Assembly (NCBI RefSeq): GCF_022458895.1
Contig: NZ_JAINFL010000017.1
Location: 62,001-126,000 of the forward strand
Direction of reading: 5' to 3'
Length of the DNA: 64,000 nt
Source: Roseihalotalea indica
GTDB lineage: Bacteria; Bacteroidota; Bacteroidia; Cytophagales; Cyclobacteriaceae
In this document: positions 46,918-54,991 of the stretch, in pieces
Layout of the letters: every line of letters starts with the position of its first letter
Numbering within the stretch: position 1 is the first letter of the stretch
Notes under the pieces: model-generated
Database searches by the model: none
What the model saw: only the letters and a program-made list of their open reading frames with translations
What the model was told of the DNA's origin: nothing
Program-made: the position numbers and the translations under genes

Positions 46918-47828
46918 CCCTCATTCACCAACATGGCAGCGCCAAAAACCCCAGCACTATCTCCTAGTCTGGGACGGAAAAACTGCGTGTCCAGCCGGTT
47001 ATTAAATACATATTTTCGAATTGCCTCTACTCCATCGGTATACAACTCATCAATGTTACCAACTCCTCCCCCAAGCACTATGGCATCTGGGTCTAGGATG
47101 TTGATGACTACGGAGATAGCCAGGCCAAAAAATTCGGTAAGCCGCTCAATAGTTTCCGTGGCTGTAGGATCAACACCTTGCTTATGTCGCTGATAAATTT
47201 CCTTCAGTGTTCTCTCTTCTCCACTCTGCTGCTGATAATAGCTCGCAAGTGAAGGCCCAGCTAATATTGTTTCTACCACTCCCTTTCTTCCTGTATAGGC
47301 CACGCCCCCGGACTCATCCAGAAAATTGTGCCCCCACTCGCCACCGATCCCTTGTCGTCCGTTCCAGACCTTACCATCCATAACAATTCCACCGCCTACA
47401 CCAGTACCTAAGATTACACCGAAAACCATTCGGGCCTCGGGCATCTCCTCTTTTACTACGCCCAGTGTAGCTTCTGCCAGAGCAAAGCAGTTAGCATCAT
47501 TGGCAATCGCTACCGGAATACCCAATCGGGCTTCCATGTCTTTCTTAAATGGCTTGCCATTCAGGCAGGTAGTATTACTGTTTTTTAAAGCTTGCGTTGC
47601 CGGGTCTAACGTTCCGGGAGTACCAAAGCCTATCTTCTCAGGTTGCAGTCCTGATTCTCTTGACATCTGGTCAATAAGTTTTTCTATTTGATCCAGTATG
47701 TGCTCGTAGCCCTGGTCTTTCTCGGTAGGAATTCGCATTCGGCAAAACGTTTCGGTGCCGTCCGCATTTTTCAAAATTACCCCTTCAATCTTAGTTCCTC
47801 CCAGATCAATACCCCAAAGTGGCTTCAT
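46914..47828 (-). CDS. ROK-family sugar kinase-like protein without the zinc-binding Cys motif
   Basis: A 304-residue ROK protein: phosphate loop GIDLGGTKIEGVIL (6-19), GFGTPGTLDP, NDANCFALAEA with the catalytic Asp (about 111), and GTGVGGGIVMDGKVWNG. The family's CxCGxxGCxE zinc motif, which follows IGGEWGH, is replaced by YTGRKGVVET (residues 178-187): no Cys remains. It may be a glucokinase/fructokinase-type enzyme with another way of holding that loop. Convergent with the glp operon; no functional link seen. Confidence 0.9.
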   Translation of the reverse strand: MKPLWGIDLGGTKIEGVILKNADGTETFCRMRIPTEKDQGYEHILDQIEKLIDQMSRESGLQPEKIGFGTPGTLDPATQALKNSNTTCLNGKPFKKDMEARLGIPVAIANDANCFALAEATLGVVKEEMPEARMVFGVILGTGVGGGIVMDGKVWNGRQGIGGEWGHNFLDESGGVAYTGRKGVVETILAGPSLASYYQQQSGEERTLKEIYQRHKQGVDPTATETIERLTEFFGLAISVVINILDPDAIVLGGGVGNIDELYTDGVEAIRKYVFNNRLDTQFFRPRLGDSAGVFGAAMLVNEG

Positions 47829-48001
47829 CTTAGTTCAATGGTTGGTTGTTGTTTAATTGTATTGTATGTCAAGCGTTAATTGACGGACGAGTAAGCATCG
47901 CAGGTCACCCCCGAAGGTTACCGTGAAAGTGATTGCATAGACATAAACAGACTGTCTTATGCTAAGTTTAGTTACTGCTAAAAAAACAAAGATTGGCGAA
48001 T

Positions 48002-48058
48002 TTCACCTAAAGCTCTTGGCAAAATTTTTAAGACATATGGCTTTTAACGAGAGGTGAA
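48002..48058. other. Inverted repeat between the ROK gene and the 432-residue hypothetical gene
   Basis: TTCACCT (48002-48008) and AGGTGAA (48052-48058) are perfect 7-bp complements 43 nt apart. A second small hairpin, GGTcACC/GGTtACC, lies near 47900. Neither has a T tract. Both fall in the 243-bp gap that must hold the ROK promoter. Confidence 0.25.
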
Positions 48059-48071
48059 TTTTGGGTTAGTA

Positions 48072-49370
48072 TTATTCCAGGCTGACTAAACTCAGGTTTG
48101 TGCCATCGTTAAACAAGATTTCACTAGGTTCCCAATCCATAGTCAGTTTATCTAATGTAATGTTCTTTAACTGCGTATCTGCCTCACTATTGGAATCATA
48201 ATCAGAAGTAACATGAAAAATTGCTCTTTCACCAATTCCAAGAGGTCGGTCGTACTCCAAAGGGACGGCCTTAATTTCATTGTTGGCATCATCAAAAAAC
48301 CGTACAAGGCCATGAAACGATTTAATATTGCGGTTAGAGCGGTTATGTAAAACAAACTTGTAGGTAAGTTGCTCATCATCCGGGTTCTCCATAAACTTTT
48401 CCATCACTGCTACAATGATGGCTCGCTTCATTTCACTTTCCAGAGCCAACCGCTCTTCTGAATTCATTTGCGAAGCACCATTATCTGAAGGCTCCTGCAA
48501 ATAAGCCTGATATGATCCACTTTCGGGTTCAAGTAGCCAAACGTTACTAAACACTCCAGCTCCTATTATTTTCTGTTGTCCACCCAACTGAAGTTCGGTC
48601 AGTGAGAAAAAAAGAAAGTTTTTTCGATGCACCATTGTAGGCACACTATTTTTTATCAAGTCAACTCCCGATAGTTGACTGTTTTCTACCTGGGCTGTTT
48701 CTTTGGTTTCGGTCAAACTCACTAACTCGGCAGAAGGTGCCTGCACTAATTCATTTACCAATTTATCCTGAACGGCCTTCCGGTGAGCGCCTAATTCTGG
48801 ATTCGTGATGAAAGCAGCTACCAACAACAATATAAAAGCAACCAATCCAACCACTTTTCCATCAAGCTTTACTTCCTTTTTAGGAGGGGCCATACTTGGC
48901 GTGGGCGAAAAGCTATTTTGAGGTGAAAAACTGGTCGGCGTTGAAGTTGAAGGCTGATAGCTCTCAAAATTGAAATTGGCCGGAGATGAAGTCAGAGGAT
49001 TAAAATTTTTACTCTCTGGCAATTTCGGTTTGGGCACAAAGCTGGTTTCCTCCTCTTTTCGAGGCTCGGGCGGGTGAATATCCTGGGGTTTTGTCATGTT
49101 TTTATCAGACAGTGTTCTCAGGATAGCATCCAGTTCATCTTCAGTTTGGAAATAATGCTTAATGGAATATTTTAGCACCTTATCTACCTTGCTGGTGGGG
49201 CTTTTTACCACAATCACCTCATTCACCGACAAAGACTCATCTTCTCGGGAATAAAGGTAAATATTGGGTTCCCAAAGGTGTTTCCATAGAATACAGGGTA
49301 CGGCACCCTCAATCCGTCCAACTTCCTTGAAATATGTTCTGATCCGTTGGATTCTCTCAAATTTCGTCAT
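48072..49370 (-). CDS. Single-pass membrane protein with DUF4359-like region, function unknown
   Basis: A 432-residue protein with an unusual layout. Residues 1-95 form a soluble N-terminal module (WKHLWEPNIYLYSREDE). Residues 97-180 are a Pro/Ser/Phe-rich disordered linker. A membrane helix follows (about 179-194, VVGLVAFILLLVAAFI), then TNPELGAHRKAVQDKL, the start of a DUF4359-like segment whose later part is NFLFFSLTELQLGG and IGAGVFSNVW. The C-terminal 130 residues are a beta-rich domain (YKFVLHNRSNRNIKSF). No enzyme motif. Transcribed alone. Confidence 0.65.
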   Translation of the reverse strand: MTKFERIQRIRTYFKEVGRIEGAVPCILWKHLWEPNIYLYSREDESLSVNEVIVVKSPTSKVDKVLKYSIKHYFQTEDELDAILRTLSDKNMTKPQDIHPPEPRKEEETSFVPKPKLPESKNFNPLTSSPANFNFESYQPSTSTPTSFSPQNSFSPTPSMAPPKKEVKLDGKVVGLVAFILLLVAAFITNPELGAHRKAVQDKLVNELVQAPSAELVSLTETKETAQVENSQLSGVDLIKNSVPTMVHRKNFLFFSLTELQLGGQQKIIGAGVFSNVWLLEPESGSYQAYLQEPSDNGASQMNSEERLALESEMKRAIIVAVMEKFMENPDDEQLTYKFVLHNRSNRNIKSFHGLVRFFDDANNEIKAVPLEYDRPLGIGERAIFHVTSDYDSNSEADTQLKNITLDKLTMDWEPSEILFNDGTNLSLVSLE

Positions 49371-49821
49371 GGGATTCGGGTTAGGCTAGGCTTAGAGGAA
49401 TCCTAAAGTTAATTATTATAGGTCAAACGTAAAATACTTACTACTAAGTATATCTGATACAAGAAGATGTAACCCGATAGTTCATTCAAAAGAAGGGAAA
49501 ATAGATTTAACGTTGGAATCTAAGGCAAACTTTTTTTATAAAACAGCCCCAGTAAGGTGAAAGCCCTTTGCGTAGATAAGTTGTACTAACGCCCCCCCTA
49601 CCATCTTTAGCCCGCACATTACCAAATCCTACGCTTGATGAGTGATAATCCAATAATTCACGGCTTTTGTAGATTTGAGAAGAAAGTTCCATACAATTTT
49701 TTTAGATTGAACCCGGAAACCGCACTTATTAAATTCTGACAACGATAACCCGTACCAATAGTAAATTACTGAAACCATATCGGTTATTATTTCAAACTCG
49801 AATACCTAACGCTTATTCATC
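49371..49821. other. 451-bp gap with one doubtful small ORF
   Basis: Divergent upstream regions of the hypothetical membrane protein and the Gfo/Idh/MocA gene. A 61-codon ORF on the minus strand (49507-49692, starting MELSSQIYKSRELLDYHSSS) is possible: it begins with ATG and has mixed composition, but has no recognised domain or neighbour support. Nothing else is seen. Confidence 0.35.
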
Positions 49822-51294
49822 ATGAAGAAACCAAAGACTCAACAACCTTCCACCACATCTCGGCGAACCTTTATGAAGCAAGGCGCCGTAGCATCTTCTT
49901 TTTTTCTGGTGCCCCGCAATGTGCTCGGTGGTGCAGGCTTTACGGCGCCTAGCGATCAGTTAAACCTGGCAGCCATTGGTGCTGGCGGAAAAGGAGCCAG
50001 TGATATCCGAAACGCTTCCGTTAAAGGACGGGAACGCGTGGTTGCACTTTGCGACGTTGATTTTTCCGGTTCGGCTTCCGCTTCGGTTGAAGCTTTTCCT
50101 AAAGCAAAGCGCTACGCTGACTATCGGGAAATGCTGGATACCGAAAAAGATATTGATGCCGTAACGATCTCTACTCCTGACCATGTACACGGTCCCGCTG
50201 CGGCCTATGCGATGGAGCGAGGCAAGCATGTTTATGTGCAAAAACCAATGACCCACAACATCCGCGAGGCCCGTTTGCTCACGGAGATGGCGCGCGAGCA
50301 AAAAATTGTTAGCCAGATGGGTAACCAGGGTGGCTCCAACCCACTTTTAGACATGGTGCAGAAATGGGTAGATTCGGGAGTTCTGGGAAATATTTCTAAA
50401 GTGCAGATCTGGACCAACCGCCCCGTTTGGCCACAAGGTGGTGCTATGCCAGAACCTGACCCTAGCAAAAAACCTAAGGATCTGGACTGGGATCTCTGGT
50501 TAGGGCCAGCAGAATATAAACCCTTTACCCCTAATATACATCCCTTTAACTGGCGAGGCTGGTGGGATTACGGTACCGGAGCTCTAGGTGATGTCGGATG
50601 CCACCTCATTGATATTCCTTTCCGTACATTAGGATTAAAGTACCCCACCGATGCTGAATGTAGCGTCAGCTCGGTGTACAGTCAAATGTGGACTGCAGAT
50701 TACCATCCTGAAGGGTGCCCTCCTTCATCGTTCATCACCTTACATTTTGGTGCTACTGACAAGAGTAAAGCTCCAATTGAGATGACCTGGAGCGATGGCG
50801 GCCTTCGTCCTTCCCATCCCGATATTATTCCGGCCAATCAGGATATTGGAGGCTCTAACAGTAACAACGGGGTGTTAATCATTGGTGAAAAAGGATTGAT
50901 CTCCACCAACATTAATGATAGCTCACCGCTAATGCCTAAGCTTTATCTGAATGATGGCACCACTGACTTTGGCCCCGAGACTGAGGAGAATGATGAGCCG
51001 GAATACGGACATCAGCGTAAATGGGTAGATGCCTGCAAAGCCGGTTTTAATAGCCCGGAACACAAAGCACTTACCTCTTCCTTCGATTATGCTGGCCCGA
51101 TGACGGAAACTGTACTGATGGGTAACCTTGCCATTCGCAGCTACATGTTACGCAAAGAAAACAGCAAGGGGCAGATGGATTTCTTCGCCCGCAAAAAATT
51201 ATTGTGGGATGGTGAAAATATGCGTATTACGAACCTGGAAGAAGCTAATCAATTTGTAGGCCGAACCTATCGGGATGGTTGGAAAGTGGTATAA
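49822..51294 (+). CDS. Gfo/Idh/MocA-family oxidoreductase with Tat-type signal
   Basis: A 490-residue NAD(P)-binding protein. The N-terminus carries the twin-arginine motif SRRTFMK followed by a hydrophobic stretch (ASSFFLVP), so it is probably exported. The Rossmann motif is IGAGGKGASDI (about 52-62), then STPDHVHGPAAAYAMERGKHVYVQKP with the family Lys in QKP. Family: dehydrogenases, epimerases or glycosidases on sugars and inositols. Exported members with this layout are common in Bacteroidota and Planctomycetota. A strong terminator follows. Substrate unknown. Confidence 0.93.
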   Translation: MKKPKTQQPSTTSRRTFMKQGAVASSFFLVPRNVLGGAGFTAPSDQLNLAAIGAGGKGASDIRNASVKGRERVVALCDVDFSGSASASVEAFPKAKRYADYREMLDTEKDIDAVTISTPDHVHGPAAAYAMERGKHVYVQKPMTHNIREARLLTEMAREQKIVSQMGNQGGSNPLLDMVQKWVDSGVLGNISKVQIWTNRPVWPQGGAMPEPDPSKKPKDLDWDLWLGPAEYKPFTPNIHPFNWRGWWDYGTGALGDVGCHLIDIPFRTLGLKYPTDAECSVSSVYSQMWTADYHPEGCPPSSFITLHFGATDKSKAPIEMTWSDGGLRPSHPDIIPANQDIGGSNSNNGVLIIGEKGLISTNINDSSPLMPKLYLNDGTTDFGPETEENDEPEYGHQRKWVDACKAGFNSPEHKALTSSFDYAGPMTETVLMGNLAIRSYMLRKENSKGQMDFFARKKLLWDGENMRITNLEEANQFVGRTYRDGWKVV

Positions 51295-51340
51295 AGACCG
51301 CCATTTCTAGCTGATTTTCAACAGCTAACCATTAGAACTG

Positions 51341-51386
51341 TAGGAACATCTTCTCCGCTACCGGAGTCAAGGTGTTCCTATTTTTA
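51341..51386 (+). terminator. Rho-independent terminator after the Gfo/Idh/MocA gene
   Basis: TAGGAACA/TGTTCCTA (51341-51348, 51373-51380) with an inner CTCC/GGAG pairing, followed by TTTTTAT. Lies 46 bp past the stop codon. Confidence 0.85.
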
Positions 51387-51445
51387 TGTCTTGCGAGAAA
51401 CTAAGTCTTACTGAACTGCACAAACTTTTATCGTAAGCAAACCTT

Positions 51446-51550
51446 ATGAATGGCTTTGTGAACTGGTGGCTAAACAAGATTAGCTGGTTTCTCGTTATTC
51501 CTGAAAATCATTTTTTAGTAATCACCTTAATTTTTTCACATGGAAGGTAA
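51446..51550 (+). CDS. Possible 34-residue hydrophobic peptide overlapping the next gene
   Basis: ATG 51446 opens a short frame (MNGFVNWWLNKISWF...) that stops at 51550, 11 bp inside the next gene, which starts at 51540 in another frame. The peptide is Trp- and Ile-rich and could be a small membrane protein; the overlap would couple the two. It may also be chance in a short spacer, as there is no homology evidence. Confidence 0.3.
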   Translation: MNGFVNWWLNKISWFLVIPENHFLVITLIFSHGR

Positions 51551-51770
51551 TGAATTTTGGCAGGATGCCGGGCTAGCAGTTTTTGTTCTTTTGGGTATTG
51601 CCGCAGTAGTCTGGATTGGAAGCATGATCTGGGTATACCGTGATGCCCGCGAACGCGGGTTAGGCGGCATTGCCAGCTTGCTGGTTACCGCGCTGGTAGG
51701 CTTCACTGCATGGCCACTGACTGTATTAGGCTGGGTTTTTCTTCGCCCTAAAGAAAGAGCACACGCCTAA
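51540..51770 (+). CDS. Small two-helix membrane protein
   Basis: A 76-residue protein with two hydrophobic helices (about 11-32 and 44-66) joined by a charged loop YRDARERGLGG, and a basic end (LRPKERAHA). The loop pattern WVYRDARERG is familiar from small phospholipase-D-nuclease-N-like membrane proteins, so the same fold is possible. Convergent with argC; the stops overlap by 4 bp (CTAA). Confidence 0.65.
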   Translation: MEGNEFWQDAGLAVFVLLGIAAVVWIGSMIWVYRDARERGLGGIASLLVTALVGFTAWPLTVLGWVFLRPKERAHA

Positions 51771-52741
51771 AAAGAACTACTTTTCAGGCGTAGAGCGGTG
51801 GTTTCTTCCCACCCCATCATCAGATTCATATTTTGCACAGCCTGGCCGGACGCTCCTTTTAACAGGTTATCAATCATGCTGATAATCAGCAGAGTATCTT
51901 CGTGTTTTTGCAGATGGATAATACACTTATTGGTATTAACAACCAGCTTAAGATGCGGGTTTTCATCAGATAACTGCACGAAGGGAGCGTCCTGGTAAAA
52001 CTTCTGGTAAACGGCTTTTACTTCTTCGAGCGAGGCTGCTACCTTGGTATAAAGGCTGGCAAAAATTCCTCGAGTAAAATTGCCTCTCACGGGCAAAAAC
52101 TGAAGTTTTCCGGTATAATCCGGTTGCAACCCTCCAATGCTTTGCATGATCTCAGCGAGGTGCTGATGCGAGAAAGGTTTGTACACCGAAATATTGTTAT
52201 TGCGCCAACTAAAATGCGAGGTTGCCGTTGGTTGCTGCCCCGCCCCGGTTGACCCGGTAATAGCATTAACGTGAACATCTTCCTGCAACCACTCGCCATA
52301 AGCTAATGGTAGCACTCCCAGTTGAATACAGGTGGCAAAACACCCAGGATTTGCAATGTGATTAGCTTCTTTTATTCGATTCTTATACAACTCCGGCAAA
52401 CCGTATACAAAATCATGATCCGGATGAGCTATCCGGTAATCGTGACTTAGATCAACGATTTTAACGTGCGAAGGGACCGATTCCTGCTCCAAAAAAGCTT
52501 TGGAAGCACCATGTCCGCTACACAGGAAAAGAACATTGGTTACATCCCAATCCAGCGTGTTGGTAAAAATCAGGTCCGTATCACCCAGCAAGTCCTGATG
52601 AATGGAAGTGACGGGTTTACCGCTCTGACTCTGGCTATGCACCCAGCTGATCTCCACGAAGGGATGATTTAACAGAATGCGGATTAATTCGCCAGCCGTA
52701 TATCCGGCTCCGCCTACGATACCAACTGTTGCTTTAGTCAT
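51767..52741 (-). CDS. argC: N-acetyl-gamma-glutamyl-phosphate reductase
   Basis: A 324-residue enzyme of arginine synthesis that reduces N-acyl-glutamyl phosphate to the semialdehyde. NAD(P) motif GIVGGAGYTAGELIRIL (7-23), catalytic Cys in NPGCFATCIQLG (about 132-143), and GSTGAGQQPTATSHF. Last gene of the GNAT-argG-argC unit; its start overlaps the argG end by 8 bp. In related bacteria argD, argF and argB usually follow; here a convergent small gene ends the unit, so the rest lies elsewhere. Confidence 0.95.
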   Translation of the reverse strand: MTKATVGIVGGAGYTAGELIRILLNHPFVEISWVHSQSQSGKPVTSIHQDLLGDTDLIFTNTLDWDVTNVLFLCSGHGASKAFLEQESVPSHVKIVDLSHDYRIAHPDHDFVYGLPELYKNRIKEANHIANPGCFATCIQLGVLPLAYGEWLQEDVHVNAITGSTGAGQQPTATSHFSWRNNNISVYKPFSHQHLAEIMQSIGGLQPDYTGKLQFLPVRGNFTRGIFASLYTKVAASLEEVKAVYQKFYQDAPFVQLSDENPHLKLVVNTNKCIIHLQKHEDTLLIISMIDNLLKGASGQAVQNMNLMMGWEETTALRLKSSSF

Positions 52742-53954
52742 TCTGAGGTCGGTTTATGGCATACCAGATTTTAGTAGCGGTAGCCGATACAGCCGTAAAT
52801 CCTTTTACATCTTGGCCAGTCCAGGCTTTATTGGCCTCACCATAATCACCAAATTCGGAAGACATCAGGTCATGTTTAGATTTAATGCCCAGTAGCTCGA
52901 ACCGGTAAGGGTGCAATGCAATACGCACTTCCCCATTTACTACCTTTTGAGTGTCTTTCAGGAAGGTTTCAATATTTCGCATCACGGGGTCTAGGTACTG
53001 TCCTTCGTGTACCATCATACCGTACCAAGTGGCCATCTGATCTTTCCAGTATTGCTGCCATTTGGCTAATACGTGCTTCTCTAGCAACTGATGGGCATGA
53101 ATGATGATTAACGGAGCCGCCGCCTCAAAGCCTACTCGCCCTTTAATACCCACAATGGTATCCCCTACATGAATATCCCGTCCAATTGCGTAGGGCGCCG
53201 CTAATTCTTGTAGTGCCTGGATAACCTCCACCGCATGATCATAGGTTTGACCATTTAGAGCTTCCAGTTCACCTTTCTCAAACTGAAGGGTTATCTCTAT
53301 AGGCTCTTTCTTTTGTAGCTGGCTCGGGTATGCTTCTTCGGGTAAAGATTTATCAGAAGTAAGGGTTTCCTGCCCCCCTACTGACGTACCCCAAACTCCC
53401 TGATTGATAGAATATTTAGCTTTCTCCCACGACCAATCGATGCCGTGCTCTTTCAGAAATTCTACTTCCTCCTGGCGACTTAGTTGCTGATCGCGAATGG
53501 GAGTGATAATGTTAACTTTAGGAGCCAGGATGTTAAACGCCAGATCAAAACGCACCTGATCATTTCCGGCTCCCGTGCTTCCGTGGGCTACATAAGTGGC
53601 TCCGGCATCTTTGGCATATTGCACAATGGCTAACGCCTGAAATACCCGCTCGGCACTAACCGATAAGGGATAAGTATGGTTTCGCAGTACGTTACCATAA
53701 ATAAGAAAACGCAGACATTTCTTATAGAAACGCTTTGTTTCGTCAAGGGCCACAAATTTTTCAGCTCCTAGTTTGTAAGCGCGTTCTTCCAGATCAGCCA
53801 CTTCCTGGCTGCTGAACCCTCCGGTATTTACTGTTACAGCATGTACCCGGTAGCCTAGCTCCCGCAGGTACACCACGCAATAAGACGTATCCAGGCCGCC
53901 ACTGAATGCCAATACAACTGTTTTCTGTTGATTATCAGCCTGTTTATCACTCAT
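52734..53954 (-). CDS. argG: Argininosuccinate synthase
   Basis: A 406-residue ArgG joining citrulline and aspartate with ATP. The P-loop-like motif is AFSGGLDTSYCV (16-27), with HGSTGAGNDQVRF and GTSVGGQETL present. Second gene of the arg unit: its ATG overlaps the stop of the GNAT gene (ATGA, 4 bp) and its end overlaps argC, so all three are translationally coupled. Confidence 0.95.
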   Translation of the reverse strand: MSDKQADNQQKTVVLAFSGGLDTSYCVVYLRELGYRVHAVTVNTGGFSSQEVADLEERAYKLGAEKFVALDETKRFYKKCLRFLIYGNVLRNHTYPLSVSAERVFQALAIVQYAKDAGATYVAHGSTGAGNDQVRFDLAFNILAPKVNIITPIRDQQLSRQEEVEFLKEHGIDWSWEKAKYSINQGVWGTSVGGQETLTSDKSLPEEAYPSQLQKKEPIEITLQFEKGELEALNGQTYDHAVEVIQALQELAAPYAIGRDIHVGDTIVGIKGRVGFEAAAPLIIIHAHQLLEKHVLAKWQQYWKDQMATWYGMMVHEGQYLDPVMRNIETFLKDTQKVVNGEVRIALHPYRFELLGIKSKHDLMSSEFGDYGEANKAWTGQDVKGFTAVSATATKIWYAINRPQND

Positions 53955-54607
53955 GATTTAGCAAAAAGTTTAAGTTTAAGTATGGGTTTCTTTTGTTTCA
54001 GGAAAGATTCTCGTTTGATTCGGAGCCAGCGCTCGTATTTTTTTATCTGGCTACGAATAAACCACTGTTTTCCTTTTTTTTCTTTCGGGTCATACGTCAT
54101 GGCTGTGCAGAGGCAATTCTTACGGTTGTTACGCATCAGAATATCGTAATTGGGGCAACTTTGGCACCCTTGCCAGAACTGCTCATCATCGGTAAGCTCA
54201 GAAAAGGTCACCGGACGATAACCCAAATCTGAGTTAATCTTCATGACAGCCAAACTGGTAGTAATACCAAACAGCTTCGCGTTAGGATATTTCTCCCGGG
54301 AAAGCTTAAAGGCCGCCTCTTTGATTTTGGTAGCCAGACCGTGCTTCCGGTAGTCGGAGTGGACAATTAGCCCGGAATTGGCAATATACTGGCGATGACC
54401 CCAGGTTTCGATATAGCAAAAACCAATGACCGTGTTTTCGTGCAACGCAATAATCGCCTTCCCTTCCTGCATTTTTTTGCGAATATATTCCGGAGGACGC
54501 TTAGCAATTCCAGTTCCACGGGCAATCGCTGCCTCCTGGATCATTTGGCTGATAGTCTCAGCATATTGTTCGTGAGCCGCAGTGGCCACGGTAATCGTAA
54601 ATTTCAT
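53951..54607 (-). CDS. GNAT-family N-acetyltransferase of the arginine operon
   Basis: A 218-residue GNAT protein: acetyl-CoA motif A is LIVHSDYRKHGLATKIKEAAF (residues about 79-99), with the beta-bulge motif before it. The C-terminus is a basic tail (YERWLRIKRESFLKQKK). Genes of this type lead argG-argC clusters in many Bacteroidota and are thought to supply the N-acyl-glutamate step; that is by context, not proven here. It is preceded by an Arg-rich leader ORF and a terminator-like hairpin. Confidence 0.85.
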   Translation of the reverse strand: MKFTITVATAAHEQYAETISQMIQEAAIARGTGIAKRPPEYIRKKMQEGKAIIALHENTVIGFCYIETWGHRQYIANSGLIVHSDYRKHGLATKIKEAAFKLSREKYPNAKLFGITTSLAVMKINSDLGYRPVTFSELTDDEQFWQGCQSCPNYDILMRNNRKNCLCTAMTYDPKEKKGKQWFIRSQIKKYERWLRIKRESFLKQKKPILKLKLFAKS

Positions 54608-54639
54608 AGTACAGGTAAGGATTCGTTATGACGATGCAG

Positions 54640-54677
54640 AAAAAATAATAGGATGGGAATTAGCCCAAACAGCGCCT
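54640..54677 (-). promoter_or_regulatory. Candidate attenuator hairpin of the arg operon
   Basis: Read on the minus strand: AGG-N7-TGGG-N6-CCCA-T-CCT, then a T tract of six (plus-strand A tract 54640-54645). Its 5' arm overlaps the last codons and stop of the Arg-rich leader ORF. The 3' arm (54649-54657) could instead pair with 54685-54693 inside the Arg codons, so two folds are possible. The stem is short, so strength is uncertain without a folding calculation. Confidence 0.45.
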
Positions 54678-54734
54678 GAGAAAGCCACGCCTACCCCGAA
54701 GGTCATACAATGGTGAGAAAAATGATTGTGTCAT
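54660..54734 (-). CDS. Arginine-rich leader peptide of the arg operon (24 residues)
   Basis: ATG at 54734 opens a 24-codon ORF ending in TAA at 54660, 52 bp before the GNAT start. Residues 12-21 read LRGRRGFLRR: five Arg in nine residues, using four different Arg codons (CGG, AGG, CGT, CGC). It is directly upstream of the GNAT-argG-argC operon and its 3' end overlaps a hairpin with a T tract. This is the arrangement of amino-acid attenuation leaders (his, trp, ilv). Function is inferred; the codon bias and placement are seen. Confidence 0.65.
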   Translation of the reverse strand: MTQSFFSPLYDLRGRRGFLRRCLG

Positions 54735-54851
54735 AACGTTTAAAGAAACAGCGAATGTACGGAAACAATTCATTATTAGTCAAGCTACTGAAGCCCAAAA
54801 TATAAAAAATAGCACTTTAAACATCATTCTGAATCCTTTCAATGACATATC

Positions 54852-54960
54852 GGTAAGCGGGTGGCAGGAGATAGGTCTCCTGTATGGCCGTCTGCTGACC
54901 GCCTCCAGGAACACTTGATTGCCCGGTAAATAAGACTTTCAGATGAAAATGGCTTCATAC
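54852..54960 (+). repeat. Dispersed hairpin repeat, copy C
   Basis: Starts GTAAGCGGG like copy A and ends GGCTTCATAC. Contains CAGGAGA-tagg-TCTCCTG, a 7-bp hairpin, and shares GGCCnnCTGCTGAnC and GGnAACACTT with copy B. It lies between the arg leader region and the end of the Kv-type channel gene. Confidence 0.55.
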
Positions 54961-54991
54961 CTATAGATCGGAATAAAACCTCTTCCTGCTG

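Noticed and set aside
47890..47940. Possible fourth copy of the dispersed repeat (GTAAGC plus a GGTcACC/GGTtACC hairpin)
   Set aside because: Only the first six bases agree; the central block and the end motif are absent.
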